From the NCBI RefSeq assembly GCF_007097485.1, contig NZ_VKDE01000030.1, forward strand, positions 1 through 59,356: 59,356 nt of DNA, given 5' to 3'. The DNA comes from Carboxylicivirga sp. M1479. GTDB lineage: Bacteria > Bacteroidota > Bacteroidia > Bacteroidales > Marinilabiliaceae. Of the stretch, positions 7,712-18,037 are shown piece by piece. Position numbers and translations under genes: made by a program. The notes below the pieces were generated by a model. The model worked only from the letters and a program-made list of their open reading frames with translations, was not told where the DNA came from and did no database searches. Each line of letters opens with the position of its first letter. Position 1 is the first letter of the stretch.

Positions 7712-8235
7712 AATTCAAATGATTTTTTAATCTTATCAAAAACTCTTTGTCGTTAAAAATCGCTGCAAAAGACTTGTTTTTGTGGTTAACGATATATGAC
7801 ACTTATCAGCTTTTGTGTTGTGAACCTATAAATTAACACTTCAAACATGACTTACATCAACTACACAAACGCAACTACTTGACTACCACACCACTTGACA
7901 TACTTACAATTCTCATACAAACAAGTGTAAAAAATGTTAATAATCGTAAATAAGCAATCTTTTGTGGCTTAAAAACTTTCAATTTGCAACCTATACACAT
8001 GCACCCGTTAGTGCAGTACGATAATCTTAAGCTCAACAACTAAACCAAAAAACACAAACAATTAATAAAGTGAGACTTAAGCAAAAAGCAACTAAAACCG
8101 AAACGTTCATAAACGAACAGAACTGACCCCAAAGGCGTACACAAATAATATTGTGGAAAAAATTAATGCTTAAGATTAAACTTTATCTTCAAGTTCTCGT
8201 ATATAAATCCTAATAACGCCCAAAACTGTTTTTTA
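7712..8235. other. 524-bp AT-rich divergent intergenic region
   Basis: It separates the divergent VTC and GH16-like genes and must contain both promoters. A short inverted repeat GTTC-ATAAAC-GAAC lies at about 8105-8118. No RNA gene, riboswitch or coding frame with convincing content was recognised. Confidence 0.4.
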
Positions 8236-9675
8236 ATGGCACTATTTTCATCAAGCAAATACCCGAGCACAGATAAATATGAGGCTCAACAACAACAATT
8301 AATTTCTGACTTTGAACGTTTCAGCAACTATAAAAATGCAGACGAGCTGCATCGCATTAACGAATTAAAGGAGCTTATTAATTCAAATGATTTTACTTCA
8401 AAGGTTGAAAAACTTAAGAAAGACCGATTTAAGAATACAAGTGAATTCAAAAAAGAATCTGATTACTTATCAAAAAAGAAATCAGCCAAGTTTAAGACCT
8501 ATTTTAAGTATTTAAAGGCAGGTTTGCCTGAAAGAGTAAAGCAAATAGCATCTTCGGATAAACTTACTGAACTTACTGAACTAATTGAGTATGTTGCTAG
8601 TGATGAATTTGCAACAACTAGACAAGAAAAAGGCTTTAAGAAAACCGATGCGTATAAAAAACTACAGCAATTTAAACGCTTAAAGAAAGATTCGGATATT
8701 AAATTCTATAATAAACAGATCAAATCTCCGCGCTATAACAACTATATTAAATTACACGACTCTGACGAACTCAATAGCTATCTTGAACTTGAGAAAGAGG
8801 TCACTTCAGAAGCCTTTTTAAAGTTCAAAAGCTACATGAATGATAAAAAGAAGTATCATAAATCAGAAGAGTTTGGCAATATTCAAGAATACAATAAGCT
8901 ATTAAAATCGTCGGATTATTTATGGTTTATTAAAACAGATAAATCAAATCAATTTGATGAACTGAATAACTGGACCCTTTGTTTTGATGACAGTTTTGAT
9001 ACTGCACAATTAAACAAAAACAAATGGATAACAGGTTATTATTGGGGTAAAGCACTCTTGAACAAGACCTATGTATTGGAAAACGAAAAACAGTTTTTTA
9101 TAGATGACAATATTGAACTTAATGGAAGTGGCATCCAACTAAATACTAAGGCCACCAAAACCAAAGGTCTTGTATGGGATTCACAACGTGGGTTTATGCC
9201 CAAAGATTTTGACTACTCATCTGCTATTATTAGCAGCGGTCAGAGTCACAGACAACGATATGGTAAATTTGAAGCTAAGATAAAGGTTGAACATTGCCAC
9301 CCGGTATCTCATGCATTTTGGATGGTTGGCGAAAAAGTTTCACCTCAAATAGATATCTTCAGGTTTGGTGATAAAAAAGCCAATAAGTTGAATGTTGGCA
9401 TACAAACTTTGAATGGACAAAAAGCGATTAAGAATACTAAGACTGTAAAAGGAGCCAAGTTTAATAACGACTACTTCATTTACTCCTTAGAATGGACAAA
9501 AGAGAAATTGTGTTGGTTTATCAATGGTGTAAAGGTACACGAACAGACTTCTAACATACCAAACACCCCAATGTATTTAGTCTTTAGCTCCCACATAACT
9601 CAGGAAATTAATGATTTAAAAACAGCTGCTAACATGAAAATTAAATGGGTCAGGTGCTATAACAAAACGAATTAA
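8236..9675 (+). CDS. GH16-fold protein without the catalytic glutamates, with N-terminal repeats
   Basis: A 479-residue protein. Residues about 25-235 are three diverged, highly charged, Lys-rich helical repeats of about 70 residues, each with a pattern like S-[DE]-EL..Y.EL...V.S..F, then a KS.EF and EY..L segment. Residues about 245-475 have the beta-jellyroll of glycoside hydrolase family 16 (FDDSFD, SGQSHRQRYGKFEAKIK, SHAFWMVGE, YSLEWTKEKLCWFINGVKVHE). The family's E-x-D-x-x-E active site reads Q371-I-D373-I-F-R376, so both essential Glu are lost while Asp is kept. It is probably a carbohydrate-binding or structural protein. There is no signal peptide. A strong terminator follows. Confidence 0.75.
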   Translation: MALFSSSKYPSTDKYEAQQQQLISDFERFSNYKNADELHRINELKELINSNDFTSKVEKLKKDRFKNTSEFKKESDYLSKKKSAKFKTYFKYLKAGLPERVKQIASSDKLTELTELIEYVASDEFATTRQEKGFKKTDAYKKLQQFKRLKKDSDIKFYNKQIKSPRYNNYIKLHDSDELNSYLELEKEVTSEAFLKFKSYMNDKKKYHKSEEFGNIQEYNKLLKSSDYLWFIKTDKSNQFDELNNWTLCFDDSFDTAQLNKNKWITGYYWGKALLNKTYVLENEKQFFIDDNIELNGSGIQLNTKATKTKGLVWDSQRGFMPKDFDYSSAIISSGQSHRQRYGKFEAKIKVEHCHPVSHAFWMVGEKVSPQIDIFRFGDKKANKLNVGIQTLNGQKAIKNTKTVKGAKFNNDYFIYSLEWTKEKLCWFINGVKVHEQTSNIPNTPMYLVFSSHITQEINDLKTAANMKIKWVRCYNKTN

Positions 9676-9695
9676 AATACATCTATCAACAACCG

Positions 9696-9736
9696 AAAGA
9701 GGGGGATTCTGCAATTGCAAAATCCTCCTCTTTTAT
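9696..9736 (+). terminator. Rho-independent terminator
   Basis: AAAGAGGGGGATT pairs with AATCCTCCTCTTT (one G-T), followed by a T-rich tract. It lies between convergent genes and can serve the GH16-like gene and possibly the opposite one. Confidence 0.8.
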
Positions 9737-9755
9737 TTTTTAATATTCTCTTGAA

Positions 9756-10889
9756 CTATTCAGGTAATGAAAACCTACTCCAGAAATCTTTATTAATCGT
9801 TTTATCAGTATAAAACTGCTTATTCTTAATTCCTGAATCTGCCGAATATTCATATACAATCCATTGAGCCTCCAACGAACTATTCTCGCTCCTGCCCTCA
9901 TAACTAATTTTGCCAACTGCGTACTTGTCATTTTTGGTTTTACGATAATCGACAGTTACTTTACATGCATGCATCTCTCCAGAATTTGATTCGGTATATG
10001 CACCACGACCACCAAAACCAAACTGATCTGTTGTATATTCCAACACACTTCTAACCACAGAATAATCTTTTTGACGAATAACAATTACACCCTTGTATTC
10101 TCCAGTACTGGCATTGCCCGTTTTGGCTAAATCGACTTTCTCTAGCTCATACCCAATTACCCAAGCAGAATCACCATCAACTACCACTTCCTCTTGCAAA
10201 TTTAGCTTGTAGTCATCAACAAAGTCAACATCTAACACATTACCACGCTGACGAACCAAGTCAAATGACAACAACTCATTAGCAAACAAAACGCCACTTT
10301 TGATTGGTCCAGCTTCAAAATTACGTCTCACTTCTTCTACCTCATAATTACGATTTTCATAAGCCAATGCTAAAGAACGATTACCATAACCTTGTCTATC
10401 AGAGTAACGAAGAACAGCTTCTGTTTTTTCATCGCCAAGCTCTTGAGTATAATAAACACTTGCTCCATAAGCTGTTTCGTATGAATCCTCAATAATATTC
10501 GATGCAGTTTTTAAAATACCATACAGACGCTTTGAATCCGCTTTAACATCAATTTGTTGTATCCCATATGTTTGTGCGAAAAGCTTAATTGACTCACCAT
10601 TTAAAACATTGAGTTCGTCAACCGTAAACTCTTTAACCTGATAACCAACAGCAGAAATTTGAACTTTATAATTTACAAAGCTCTCTCCAACTGTTAATTC
10701 ATAAAAACCATCAAAATCGGTGGCGGTTCCCATATAGGTTCCTACAACACCAATATTAGCAAACTCTACAGGCTTATTTGTTTCTGCATCAACAACCCGT
10801 CCATTAATCGCAATATTTTGAGACATTACTATAGTACTAATAAACAAGCTCAAGGTCAGCAAGCTTATTTTTATTGAATTAATTCGCAT
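9756..10889 (-). CDS. Exported protein with a CarboxypepD_reg-like beta-sandwich domain
   Basis: A 377-residue protein with a signal peptide ending near MSQ (residue 23). Residues 25-105 form a carboxypeptidase-regulatory-like domain: INGRVVDAETNKPVEFANIGV, GTATDFDGFYEL, VQISAVGYQ, as found at the N-terminus of many Bacteroidota outer-membrane proteins. The remaining ~270 residues are beta-rich with no membrane segment and resemble the periplasmic or surface-associated portion of similar Bacteroidota proteins of unknown function. There is no SusC-type plug or barrel, so it is not a transporter. It stands alone, and its long upstream gap holds the promoter. Confidence 0.75.
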   Translation of the reverse strand: MRINSIKISLLTLSLFISTIVMSQNIAINGRVVDAETNKPVEFANIGVVGTYMGTATDFDGFYELTVGESFVNYKVQISAVGYQVKEFTVDELNVLNGESIKLFAQTYGIQQIDVKADSKRLYGILKTASNIIEDSYETAYGASVYYTQELGDEKTEAVLRYSDRQGYGNRSLALAYENRNYEVEEVRRNFEAGPIKSGVLFANELLSFDLVRQRGNVLDVDFVDDYKLNLQEEVVVDGDSAWVIGYELEKVDLAKTGNASTGEYKGVIVIRQKDYSVVRSVLEYTTDQFGFGGRGAYTESNSGEMHACKVTVDYRKTKNDKYAVGKISYEGRSENSSLEAQWIVYEYSADSGIKNKQFYTDKTINKDFWSRFSLPE

Positions 10890-11263
10890 ATTTTTATATT
10901 TAAGTCAGTTTACATTAAAATAATTGATGAAGATAGTATTTTTCTCTCTCCCGCCTTCACTTACAACAATCGTGACAAAAAATGATATTTCGTAAAAAAA
11001 CTTTCAGAGAAAAAATATTTACACCTAATATACTAGCAATTAAACTCGGATTAAAAAAAGAACAAAAAACCTCACTAACAACTAATTATCAAGAAAATAA
11101 GCCATCACAGCACCTCAACAAAACAATACACTTCATAAAATTAAAATTCTTTTATTTCATCTCATTTGAATGATTGGCACAAAACATGCATAGAGAGGAC
11201 GTTAATTATTTGATCTATATTTATGGTCTCATAACAATGTATAATCAACTTAAAACATAAAAT
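10890..11263. other. 374-bp AT-rich divergent intergenic region
   Basis: It lies between two divergent genes for exported proteins. A frame at 10982-11173 has a Lys-rich, low-complexity translation and is not considered real. No RNA or operator was recognised. Confidence 0.4.
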
Positions 11264-11983
11264 ATGACTAGAATACTCATAGTTTTTACAGCACTTCTAC
11301 TCTCAATGAGTAGTTGTTTGGTATCGAAAAAGAAATACGATGCCTTATTACTTGAAAACAGTGAATTAGAGCAAAATCTAAGTGATCAAACAGCTACCAG
11401 CAATAAACTACAGGCAGATCTGGAAAAAGCCGTTAATGAATACGAAGCCATGCAAGGCGATTTTGGCAAAAGTAATGCTTTGAAAACGGATGAAATTAGC
11501 GACCTGATGATAATGGTTACGCAGCTTAAGGATGAAAGCGAACAACTAAATTCCAAGTTGAACGAAACGGTAACACAAATAAAAGCCAAAGAAGCAGCTT
11601 CGTACATGGCGGATGAAGAATTAAGGCAGACGATAAAATCAATGGAGAGTTTAAAACGTGATACCGCCAGCATTAATTACTCCTTGGAACTGGCTAAAAA
11701 ACGCAACCAAATGCTTCAGGGCGAACTACGTCAATCACAAGAAAAAGCAAGTGCTAGTGGTATTAAAAGGGTCGAAATTCAGAAGCAGCTTGACGAACAG
11801 TCGACACAACTTAAAGAAATGGAAAGACAATTGGTAAAAAGCCAGCAAAACATGTCTGAAGTTTCCACGGCATTTATAGCACTCAGAAAAGAACTGCTAA
11901 AAGCCAATACGAATAAAAAGCCGCTCGATCCAAACAAGAGTAAAGAAGTTAATAAGGTGGCTAAATTGCTAGGACATTACTAA
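11264..11983 (+). CDS. Coiled-coil lipoprotein
   Basis: A 239-residue protein with a lipoprotein signal (hydrophobic run, then SMSSC with the lipidated Cys at about 18). The rest is almost entirely heptad-rich coiled coil rich in Glu, Lys, Gln and Leu (residues about 22-210), ending in a short basic tail. The N-terminus (SCLVSKKKYDALL) resembles Bacteroidota OmpA-family lipoproteins, in which a coiled coil precedes an OmpA peptidoglycan-binding domain. That domain is absent here. The protein is therefore either a short form or a truncated relative. It is followed by a good terminator and is monocistronic. Confidence 0.75.
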   Translation: MTRILIVFTALLLSMSSCLVSKKKYDALLLENSELEQNLSDQTATSNKLQADLEKAVNEYEAMQGDFGKSNALKTDEISDLMIMVTQLKDESEQLNSKLNETVTQIKAKEAASYMADEELRQTIKSMESLKRDTASINYSLELAKKRNQMLQGELRQSQEKASASGIKRVEIQKQLDEQSTQLKEMERQLVKSQQNMSEVSTAFIALRKELLKANTNKKPLDPNKSKEVNKVAKLLGHY

Positions 11984-12004
11984 AACCAAAATAAAAACAC
12001 GCAT

Positions 12005-12042
12005 CAACGCCGGGAGCTTCGAACGCTTTCGGCGTTTTTTTT
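12005..12042 (+). terminator. Rho-independent terminator
   Basis: AACGCC (12006-12011) pairs with GGCGTT (12031-12036), with a smaller inner stem (AGCTTCGAACGCT region) and a run of eight T. Confidence 0.8.
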
Positions 12043-12071
12043 GCTCATCATGCCATTAAACCCATGTTTGA

Positions 12072-13850
12072 TTAAAAATACATCAAACTTAACACAGTAA
12101 TGGTAACTACCATATATATGACAGTTAGCGGAAAGCCTATTTTGAAAAAATCTTTGAAATTATATCCTCCAGGGCCATACACCATTAAATTAGTTTGATA
12201 ACCAATAGGCGTAATAAAGTTAGCAGCAGCCGCAAAAGAAACTACTAAAACAAAAGGCATAGGATCTAAACCTAAGTTACTGGCTGCGGTTATAGAAATC
12301 GGAAACATTATAGCAACCGAAGCTTTATTGGTTATATAGGCTGCTAATACACTTGTTATTAAGTAGATACCTACCAGAAGAGAAACACGTCCAAACGGCA
12401 AAAACACACGTATAACAGTGTTTGCGATCATATCGGCCACTCCGGTTTTTATCATTGCTGTACCTAGTGCCAACGAAAGTGCAATAATCACCCCTAAATT
12501 ATAATCAATACTTTTGGGCAAGTCTTTAGCCGAAACCACCTTCAGGATATTAATCATCGCCAAAACAATTAAAAGACCCAAAAACAAAGGCACCAGTTTT
12601 ACGGCTGCCAAAAATATAGCCAAAAGAGTTCCTCCAAATAAAGCCCAAATCTTGTACTTTTCGGGTTTGCGCAACTCTTTTACTCGTGAAATCACATAAA
12701 AGTCAATTTCGTTTTCAATGTGACTCGTGAAATTATCTCCAGCAAGCAACAACAATACATCACCAGCTTTTAGTTTAACATCATCAATACCCCCCTTTAT
12801 TCTCTCCCCATTTCGATGAATAGCAAGCAAAGCTGAATCGTAATTCCCTCTGAAATAAATGTCTTTAACCTGCTTTGTAATCAAGGAGCTATTGTGCGAT
12901 ATAACGATTTCAACTATTTGCGAACGTTTCAATTTCGACATCATACCAACTGATGGCACCGTTAAATCGCTATTGTCTGATAACAACCTGGCAATATTGG
13001 TATGATCGCCTGCAAAGCGCAGTACATCACTTTCTTGCAATATAAAATTTCCCTCTCGTATCTGAAATATTTCTTTCCCTCGACATATTTCCACAACGAG
13101 CAGACCATACTTACCCTTAAAATCAACCTCTTTAATAACTTTTCCAATAAGCCCTGAATTACTGCGTATTTCTGCTTCAACCAAGTACTTACGCTCCGTA
13201 TCATTAAAATCCTCTATTGCTGATGTTCTATTTGGTAATAATCTAAAACTAAAAAAATACAGGTATAAGAAACCAATTACCAACATTGGCAGTCCTACCC
13301 AGATGAAATCAAACATTTCAAGCGGAGCCATATTCGGTATAATATCTTGGTCAATCACCATACCACTAACAATAAGGTTAGTAGAAGTACCTATTAAAGT
13401 GACACATCCTCCTAAAATAGCTGCGTAAGAAAGCGGGATAAGTAATTTTGATGATGAAATATTATTACGACGACTCCACTGATGCACATAAGGCATCATA
13501 ACTGCCACCAAAGGAGTATTATTTAAAAAAGCAGAGAATCCACCAACCCAAACCATCATTCGGGCCAAAAAACCTTTATAAGTTGATGAAACTGGAAAAA
13601 TACGCGCAAAAAATATTTCTATTACAGACGTTTGCCGGATGGCATCACCCAATAACAGCAACATAATAATAACAGCAATTTGCTCATTTGCAAAACCTTC
13701 TAATATTTCGGCAGGTGTTAATATTTTAAAAACACCCAATACCAATACCGCAATAAAGAATGTAAAAGCTGCACCCATCCATTCGCGATACAAGGATACA
13801 AGGATAAAGGTAATGACAACAAAAACAACTACTACGTCGATATATGGCAT
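12072..13850 (-). CDS. SLC13/DASS-family anion transporter with two TrkA-C domains
   Basis: A 592-residue inner-membrane protein. Two sets of hydrophobic helices (about residues 1-200 and 395-592) flank a cytoplasmic part of about 190 residues holding two TrkA-C (RCK_C) domains. Family motifs are visible: SAFLNNTPLVAVMMP near residue 110 and IGTSTNLIVSG near 150 in the first half; TNKASVAIMFPISI and PIGYQTNLMVYGPGGY in the second half. The pair of S/T-N-x motifs binds Na+ and substrate. Likely substrates are dicarboxylates, sulfate or similar anions; the sequence does not decide. It is transcribed alone. Confidence 0.88.
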   Translation of the reverse strand: MPYIDVVVVFVVITFILVSLYREWMGAAFTFFIAVLVLGVFKILTPAEILEGFANEQIAVIIMLLLLGDAIRQTSVIEIFFARIFPVSSTYKGFLARMMVWVGGFSAFLNNTPLVAVMMPYVHQWSRRNNISSSKLLIPLSYAAILGGCVTLIGTSTNLIVSGMVIDQDIIPNMAPLEMFDFIWVGLPMLVIGFLYLYFFSFRLLPNRTSAIEDFNDTERKYLVEAEIRSNSGLIGKVIKEVDFKGKYGLLVVEICRGKEIFQIREGNFILQESDVLRFAGDHTNIARLLSDNSDLTVPSVGMMSKLKRSQIVEIVISHNSSLITKQVKDIYFRGNYDSALLAIHRNGERIKGGIDDVKLKAGDVLLLLAGDNFTSHIENEIDFYVISRVKELRKPEKYKIWALFGGTLLAIFLAAVKLVPLFLGLLIVLAMINILKVVSAKDLPKSIDYNLGVIIALSLALGTAMIKTGVADMIANTVIRVFLPFGRVSLLVGIYLITSVLAAYITNKASVAIMFPISITAASNLGLDPMPFVLVVSFAAAANFITPIGYQTNLMVYGPGGYNFKDFFKIGFPLTVIYMVVTITVLSLMYF

Positions 13851-13969
13851 GTATTAAGGGTCAAATAAATGTACTATTTTTGCAACAAACTAAAGTCTGA
13901 CGCATTCTAACAAAAGTAAAAATTTATACTTAAATAACGAATTGCTTCAACAATTTGAATCAAGCAAAC

Positions 13970-15817
13970 ATGATGGACAGCGATAAAAATAGAACGATAG
14001 AACTACTTTCTCCGGCCAAAAACATAGAGTGTGGCCTTGCTGCCATTAACCATGGTGCCGATGCCGTATACATTGGCGGACCAGGCTTTGGTGCACGAAA
14101 AAGTGCAGGCAATTCAATTGAAGACATTAAAGCCTTAATTAGCTATGCTCATTTATATGGAGTTAAGATTTACGTTACTATAAACACCTTGCTATTTGAT
14201 CAGGAAATAAATGCCGCCAATGAACTCATACATCAACTTCATAAAATTGGAGCAGATGCTGTGATTATTCAAGATATGGGATTACTTGAGACAGAACTCC
14301 CTCCCATTCCCATTCACGCCAGCACGCAAACCGACAACAGGAGCATTGAGAAAGTACAGTTTTTAGAAGACGTTGGTTTTGACCAAGTGGTTTTGGCCCG
14401 AGAACTATCAACATCTGAGATTAAAAGCATTAAACAAGCCACTTCGGTTCCCCTTGAATATTTCATACACGGCGCCTTGTGTGTTTGTTACAGCGGACAG
14501 TGTTACATGAGTGCATCCATTAATAAAAGAAGTGCCAACCGAGGCGAATGTGCTCAACCATGTCGTTTAAAATACAGTCTAAAAAATAAAAAAGGACAAG
14601 TTTTGTACAAGGATAAACACCTTCTATCCTTGCACGATTTAAACTTATCGGAACACATAGAGCAGCTAATTGACGCAGGTGTTTCATCGTTTAAAATCGA
14701 AGGCCGATTAAAAGATAAAGACTACGTAGCAAATATTACGGCACATTATCGTCAATTATTGGACACTTACATCCAGAAAAAAAGCAAGCTAAAAAAAGCA
14801 TCATCTGGGTTCGTTGCTTCCAGCTTTGAACCCCAAGCAGATAAAAGCTTTAACAGAGGTTTTACCAACTACTTTGTTAACGGTCGGGAAAAAGGCATTT
14901 GGTCGATTGACACGCCCAAAGCCTTGGGGGAAAAAATTGGTAAAATTAAGCAAATAGGAAAAAATAGTTTCACACTTGATTCCGCTATCTCGATGAATAA
15001 CGGCGACGGCATCTGCTTTTTCACAAAAAAGAAAGAGCTAACTGGTCTTAAAATCAACCAGGTGGAAGGCAATAATATTTTCCCCAATCAAATAACAGGT
15101 TTGAAGGAAGGCATGACTTTATACCGAAACTTCAACCGAATATTTAATCAACAAGTAAATAACAACACGAGTAAGCGAAAGATTAATGTCGACATTGTTT
15201 TTGAAGAATTAAACGACAATACTTTCTCTTTATCAATGCTTGACGATGATCAGATCAAGAGCACCATTGAGGCTCAAACTTTAACACCTGATATTGCCAA
15301 CAATCCAGAAAGAGCACTTTCGCAAATTCAAACACAACTTGCGAAACTAGGAAATACAGCCTTTGCTCCTGCCAATGTTCACATTAATCTAAAACAAAAT
15401 TGGTTTTTTCAGGCCAAAGAACTGAACGCCTTACGCCGCCAATTAATTGACAAACACGAAGTAGCGCGAAGAGAGTATTTCAAAGCTAAAGAAAGGGCAT
15501 TCTCTAAAAGTGAGGTTCCTTTTCCGCAAGAAGAGTTGAACTATACAGCCAATATTATTAATAGCAAAGCGCAAGCTTTTTACAAGCGACATGGAGTAAA
15601 TAACAGCACTTGGGGGTTTGAAAAAATAGAACATATTAAAGGAGCCGAACTGATGCGAACCAAGCACTGTTTGCTATACATGAATGATCAATGCTTAAAG
15701 GAACACCCGGAAGCAAGACAGCAACTACCGCTAACTTTGTACAACAACAAGGATAGCTACGAATTAAGCTTTGATTGCAAAAACTGTGAAATGATTGTAA
15801 AGAAAGCGCCTAAGTAA
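13970..15817 (+). CDS. U32-family protein, RlhA-like RNA hydroxylation factor
   Basis: About 615 residues from the ATG at 13970 (a TTG 15 bases upstream and an ATG at 13973 are alternatives). The N-terminal TIM-barrel region reads ELLSPAKN, GADAVYIGG, YVTINTL, IHASTQTDNRS. The U32 signature lies at EYFIHGALCVCYSGQCYMS with the cysteine set continuing in RGECAQPCR, and SFKIEGRLK follows. Further Cys near the C-terminus (KTKHC / FDCKNCEM region) complete the metal or Fe-S ligands. The length matches E. coli RlhA, needed for hydroxylation of 23S rRNA C2501, rather than the shorter TrhP. The peptidase name is historical. Monocistronic. Confidence 0.85.
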   Translation: MMDSDKNRTIELLSPAKNIECGLAAINHGADAVYIGGPGFGARKSAGNSIEDIKALISYAHLYGVKIYVTINTLLFDQEINAANELIHQLHKIGADAVIIQDMGLLETELPPIPIHASTQTDNRSIEKVQFLEDVGFDQVVLARELSTSEIKSIKQATSVPLEYFIHGALCVCYSGQCYMSASINKRSANRGECAQPCRLKYSLKNKKGQVLYKDKHLLSLHDLNLSEHIEQLIDAGVSSFKIEGRLKDKDYVANITAHYRQLLDTYIQKKSKLKKASSGFVASSFEPQADKSFNRGFTNYFVNGREKGIWSIDTPKALGEKIGKIKQIGKNSFTLDSAISMNNGDGICFFTKKKELTGLKINQVEGNNIFPNQITGLKEGMTLYRNFNRIFNQQVNNNTSKRKINVDIVFEELNDNTFSLSMLDDDQIKSTIEAQTLTPDIANNPERALSQIQTQLAKLGNTAFAPANVHINLKQNWFFQAKELNALRRQLIDKHEVARREYFKAKERAFSKSEVPFPQEELNYTANIINSKAQAFYKRHGVNNSTWGFEKIEHIKGAELMRTKHCLLYMNDQCLKEHPEARQQLPLTLYNNKDSYELSFDCKNCEMIVKKAPK

Positions 15818-15950
15818 GGAATTATAATACAACACTTTGCTTTATAGACAAATTGCATAAAAAGTTGATCGATATTAAGGCGCACTAATTACAAATTCAT
15901 CCACTTCTTTTGTTAACGTGTCATGCAAATGCAATTATTTAGTGTACTAA

Positions 15951-15985
15951 AAAACCCATTTGACATACTTGCCAAATGGGTTTCT
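15951..15985. terminator. Bidirectional terminator between convergent genes
   Basis: AAACCCATTTG (15952-15962) pairs perfectly with CAAATGGGTTT (15973-15983) around a 10-nt loop, with A-runs before and T-rich sequence after. Confidence 0.8.
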
Positions 15986-16003
15986 CAATTTAATTTTGTT
16001 TGA

Positions 16004-18037
16004 TTACAAATTCAGATTTAATTGCACGCCTGCTTTTACCCATAAACCAGGTTGTTGCAGATTTCCCAAATCGTAATACGTTTCATCAAATACATTGTTG
16101 GCATCTATAAATATTTTATACTTAACATCCGACCACTGAAAACGAAGATCTGTTAACCAAAAAGGTGCAAAATCAGTCAACTCACCAGATGGGTAAGCCA
16201 CATAATCACCTTCTCTATCCTGATACAAGGTGTTGATGGTTAAGCCCAACTTACTAACCAACCGAAGATCAATACCAATATTAGCCTTATGCTTTAGGTA
16301 ATCCAATACGTATACTGATTCATAGTTATCAGGAACGTTTTTATCTTGATCTATGTAGGCATAACCAACTTCAATGCTTTTGATTGGTGTTCGGCCTATC
16401 AACTCATCCATATTAATTCTTCCTTGGGCTTGAAAACCCCATGATTCCATAGATGAAAGGTTTCGGGTTTGATATTTTTCTTCTCCTGCCAAACGCCCCC
16501 AGTCTATTAAATTATCTGCCTCGCGATAATAAACACTCGTTTGACCATTGAACCATGAATTAATAACTTTTAATCCACCTTCGTATGTTAAAGCCTCCTC
16601 TGGAAGCAAGTCCGGGTTCCCAATATTTGTTGGTCCCGCATAAAATAAATCGGTAAAAGTTGGCATACGCAAGGTTTTATTAACACTGGCAAACACCTTA
16701 ATTTTATCGCTAACCCAATAACTTACATCAACACCTGGAAAGAAATCAACACCAAGGCCTAAGTCTGAATTCCAATTCATTAACACACCTGCTGACACTG
16801 AAAACTTTTGATAGGTATACACGTGCTCCAAAAAGGTAGATGTATTTGTTCGTTGATACGATCGGGTAAACTGAGCATCTTCACCAGGCACATCAATTGG
16901 TGTATCCATATCGTAACCAAGTACATTACTCCACACATTCTCACTTCGTACTTCTCCACCCAAAGATGTTTTACCAAGTACCCAGGGTATAACTACATTT
17001 AAATTTCCTCCATACACATCGGTAAGATGATAATTATGTGTTGTATACCAACTGGCAGGATTATCTCTAAATAGCTCAAAGCGATCTTGATGACGACGCC
17101 AATATAATGCCGGATTGACCTTTACCTTAGCGCCTGTAGAAAGCTTTAGAGCAGCAAATGTTGTTTTGTTTTGCTCAAACTGATTGGGATATTTAGGCGT
17201 ATAAAATGAATTAGCTCCAAAAGCTTTATCGTTATGCCCAATTTGTAAGTCTAGTTTGTCCTGGCCAAAATCGAATTGCCCCTGGTAGAAAATGCTGTGA
17301 TTTTTGAAGTCGGTATTATCAATATACCCATCACTTGAGGCGATATTTGCAGCTACATAATTTTTGAGCTTGCCTGTTTTAACTGTTGCATTGGCCGATG
17401 CATTGTACAAGCCATGTTGTCCTCCCAAAACATTAACAGTTAAGTTATCCTGCGTTTTGGTTCCTGTTACAAAATTAATGGCCCCACTAAAGGCACCAGG
17501 TCCGTATACCCTTGCTCCAGGGCCTTCCAGTATCTCAACACGCTCAATACTTTGTATATCCACTGGCAAGTTTAAACTCAAATGACCTGTTTGCGGATCA
17601 GTTACATTAATGCCATTAAAAAGAATCATTACCTGATCAAATGAACCTCCTCGAATGCTAACATCAGCTTGAATGCCCAATGGACCACGTTGACGCACAT
17701 CCACATTCATGGCATATTTTAACAAATCCTGCACACTATAAACAGGTAGCGCTTCAATTTCCTTTCGCGGAATAACATGCAGGACACGCCCCACTTCGGA
17801 ATACACCGAGCTTGTGCGGCGCGCAGATACTTCGACCTCTTCAAGATTTATTTTTTTATTAATTGAAGCAGTATCTGTTTGTGCCAATGTTTGCTGATAA
17901 CCAAACACAGATAAATAAATGGCTGCCAAAGTACCTATTTTCACAATTTTATGCATGCTACTAAATACAGCATAACTCTTTCCATTCCAATGCTTAAAAC
18001 AAAGCTTGTTAAGCTCTAAAAAATTCTGTTTTTTCAT
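16004..18037 (-). CDS. TonB-dependent outer-membrane receptor, BtuB-like
   Basis: A 677-residue receptor. An unusually long N-terminal leader (KHWNGKSYAVFSS, then a hydrophobic run to LAQ near residue 52) is a form often seen in Bacteroidota BtuB-like receptors, so the long start at 18037 is kept. A short TonB-box-like stretch is followed by the plug (residues about 70-180: VQDLLKYAMNVDVRQRG, SIRGGSFDQVMILFNGI, ERVEILEGPGARVYG) and a 22-strand-type barrel ending in the C-terminal aromatic/hydrophobic strand (VKAGVQLNLNL). Substrate is probably cobalamin or another cofactor, by likeness only. No cobalamin riboswitch is visible in the 190-bp upstream gap. Confidence 0.85.
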   Translation of the reverse strand: MKKQNFLELNKLCFKHWNGKSYAVFSSMHKIVKIGTLAAIYLSVFGYQQTLAQTDTASINKKINLEEVEVSARRTSSVYSEVGRVLHVIPRKEIEALPVYSVQDLLKYAMNVDVRQRGPLGIQADVSIRGGSFDQVMILFNGINVTDPQTGHLSLNLPVDIQSIERVEILEGPGARVYGPGAFSGAINFVTGTKTQDNLTVNVLGGQHGLYNASANATVKTGKLKNYVAANIASSDGYIDNTDFKNHSIFYQGQFDFGQDKLDLQIGHNDKAFGANSFYTPKYPNQFEQNKTTFAALKLSTGAKVKVNPALYWRRHQDRFELFRDNPASWYTTHNYHLTDVYGGNLNVVIPWVLGKTSLGGEVRSENVWSNVLGYDMDTPIDVPGEDAQFTRSYQRTNTSTFLEHVYTYQKFSVSAGVLMNWNSDLGLGVDFFPGVDVSYWVSDKIKVFASVNKTLRMPTFTDLFYAGPTNIGNPDLLPEEALTYEGGLKVINSWFNGQTSVYYREADNLIDWGRLAGEEKYQTRNLSSMESWGFQAQGRINMDELIGRTPIKSIEVGYAYIDQDKNVPDNYESVYVLDYLKHKANIGIDLRLVSKLGLTINTLYQDREGDYVAYPSGELTDFAPFWLTDLRFQWSDVKYKIFIDANNVFDETYYDLGNLQQPGLWVKAGVQLNLNL

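Noticed and set aside
10982-11173. 63-codon plus-strand frame
   Set aside because: Lys/Phe/Thr-rich translation without family likeness in an AT-rich promoter region; no sign of selection.
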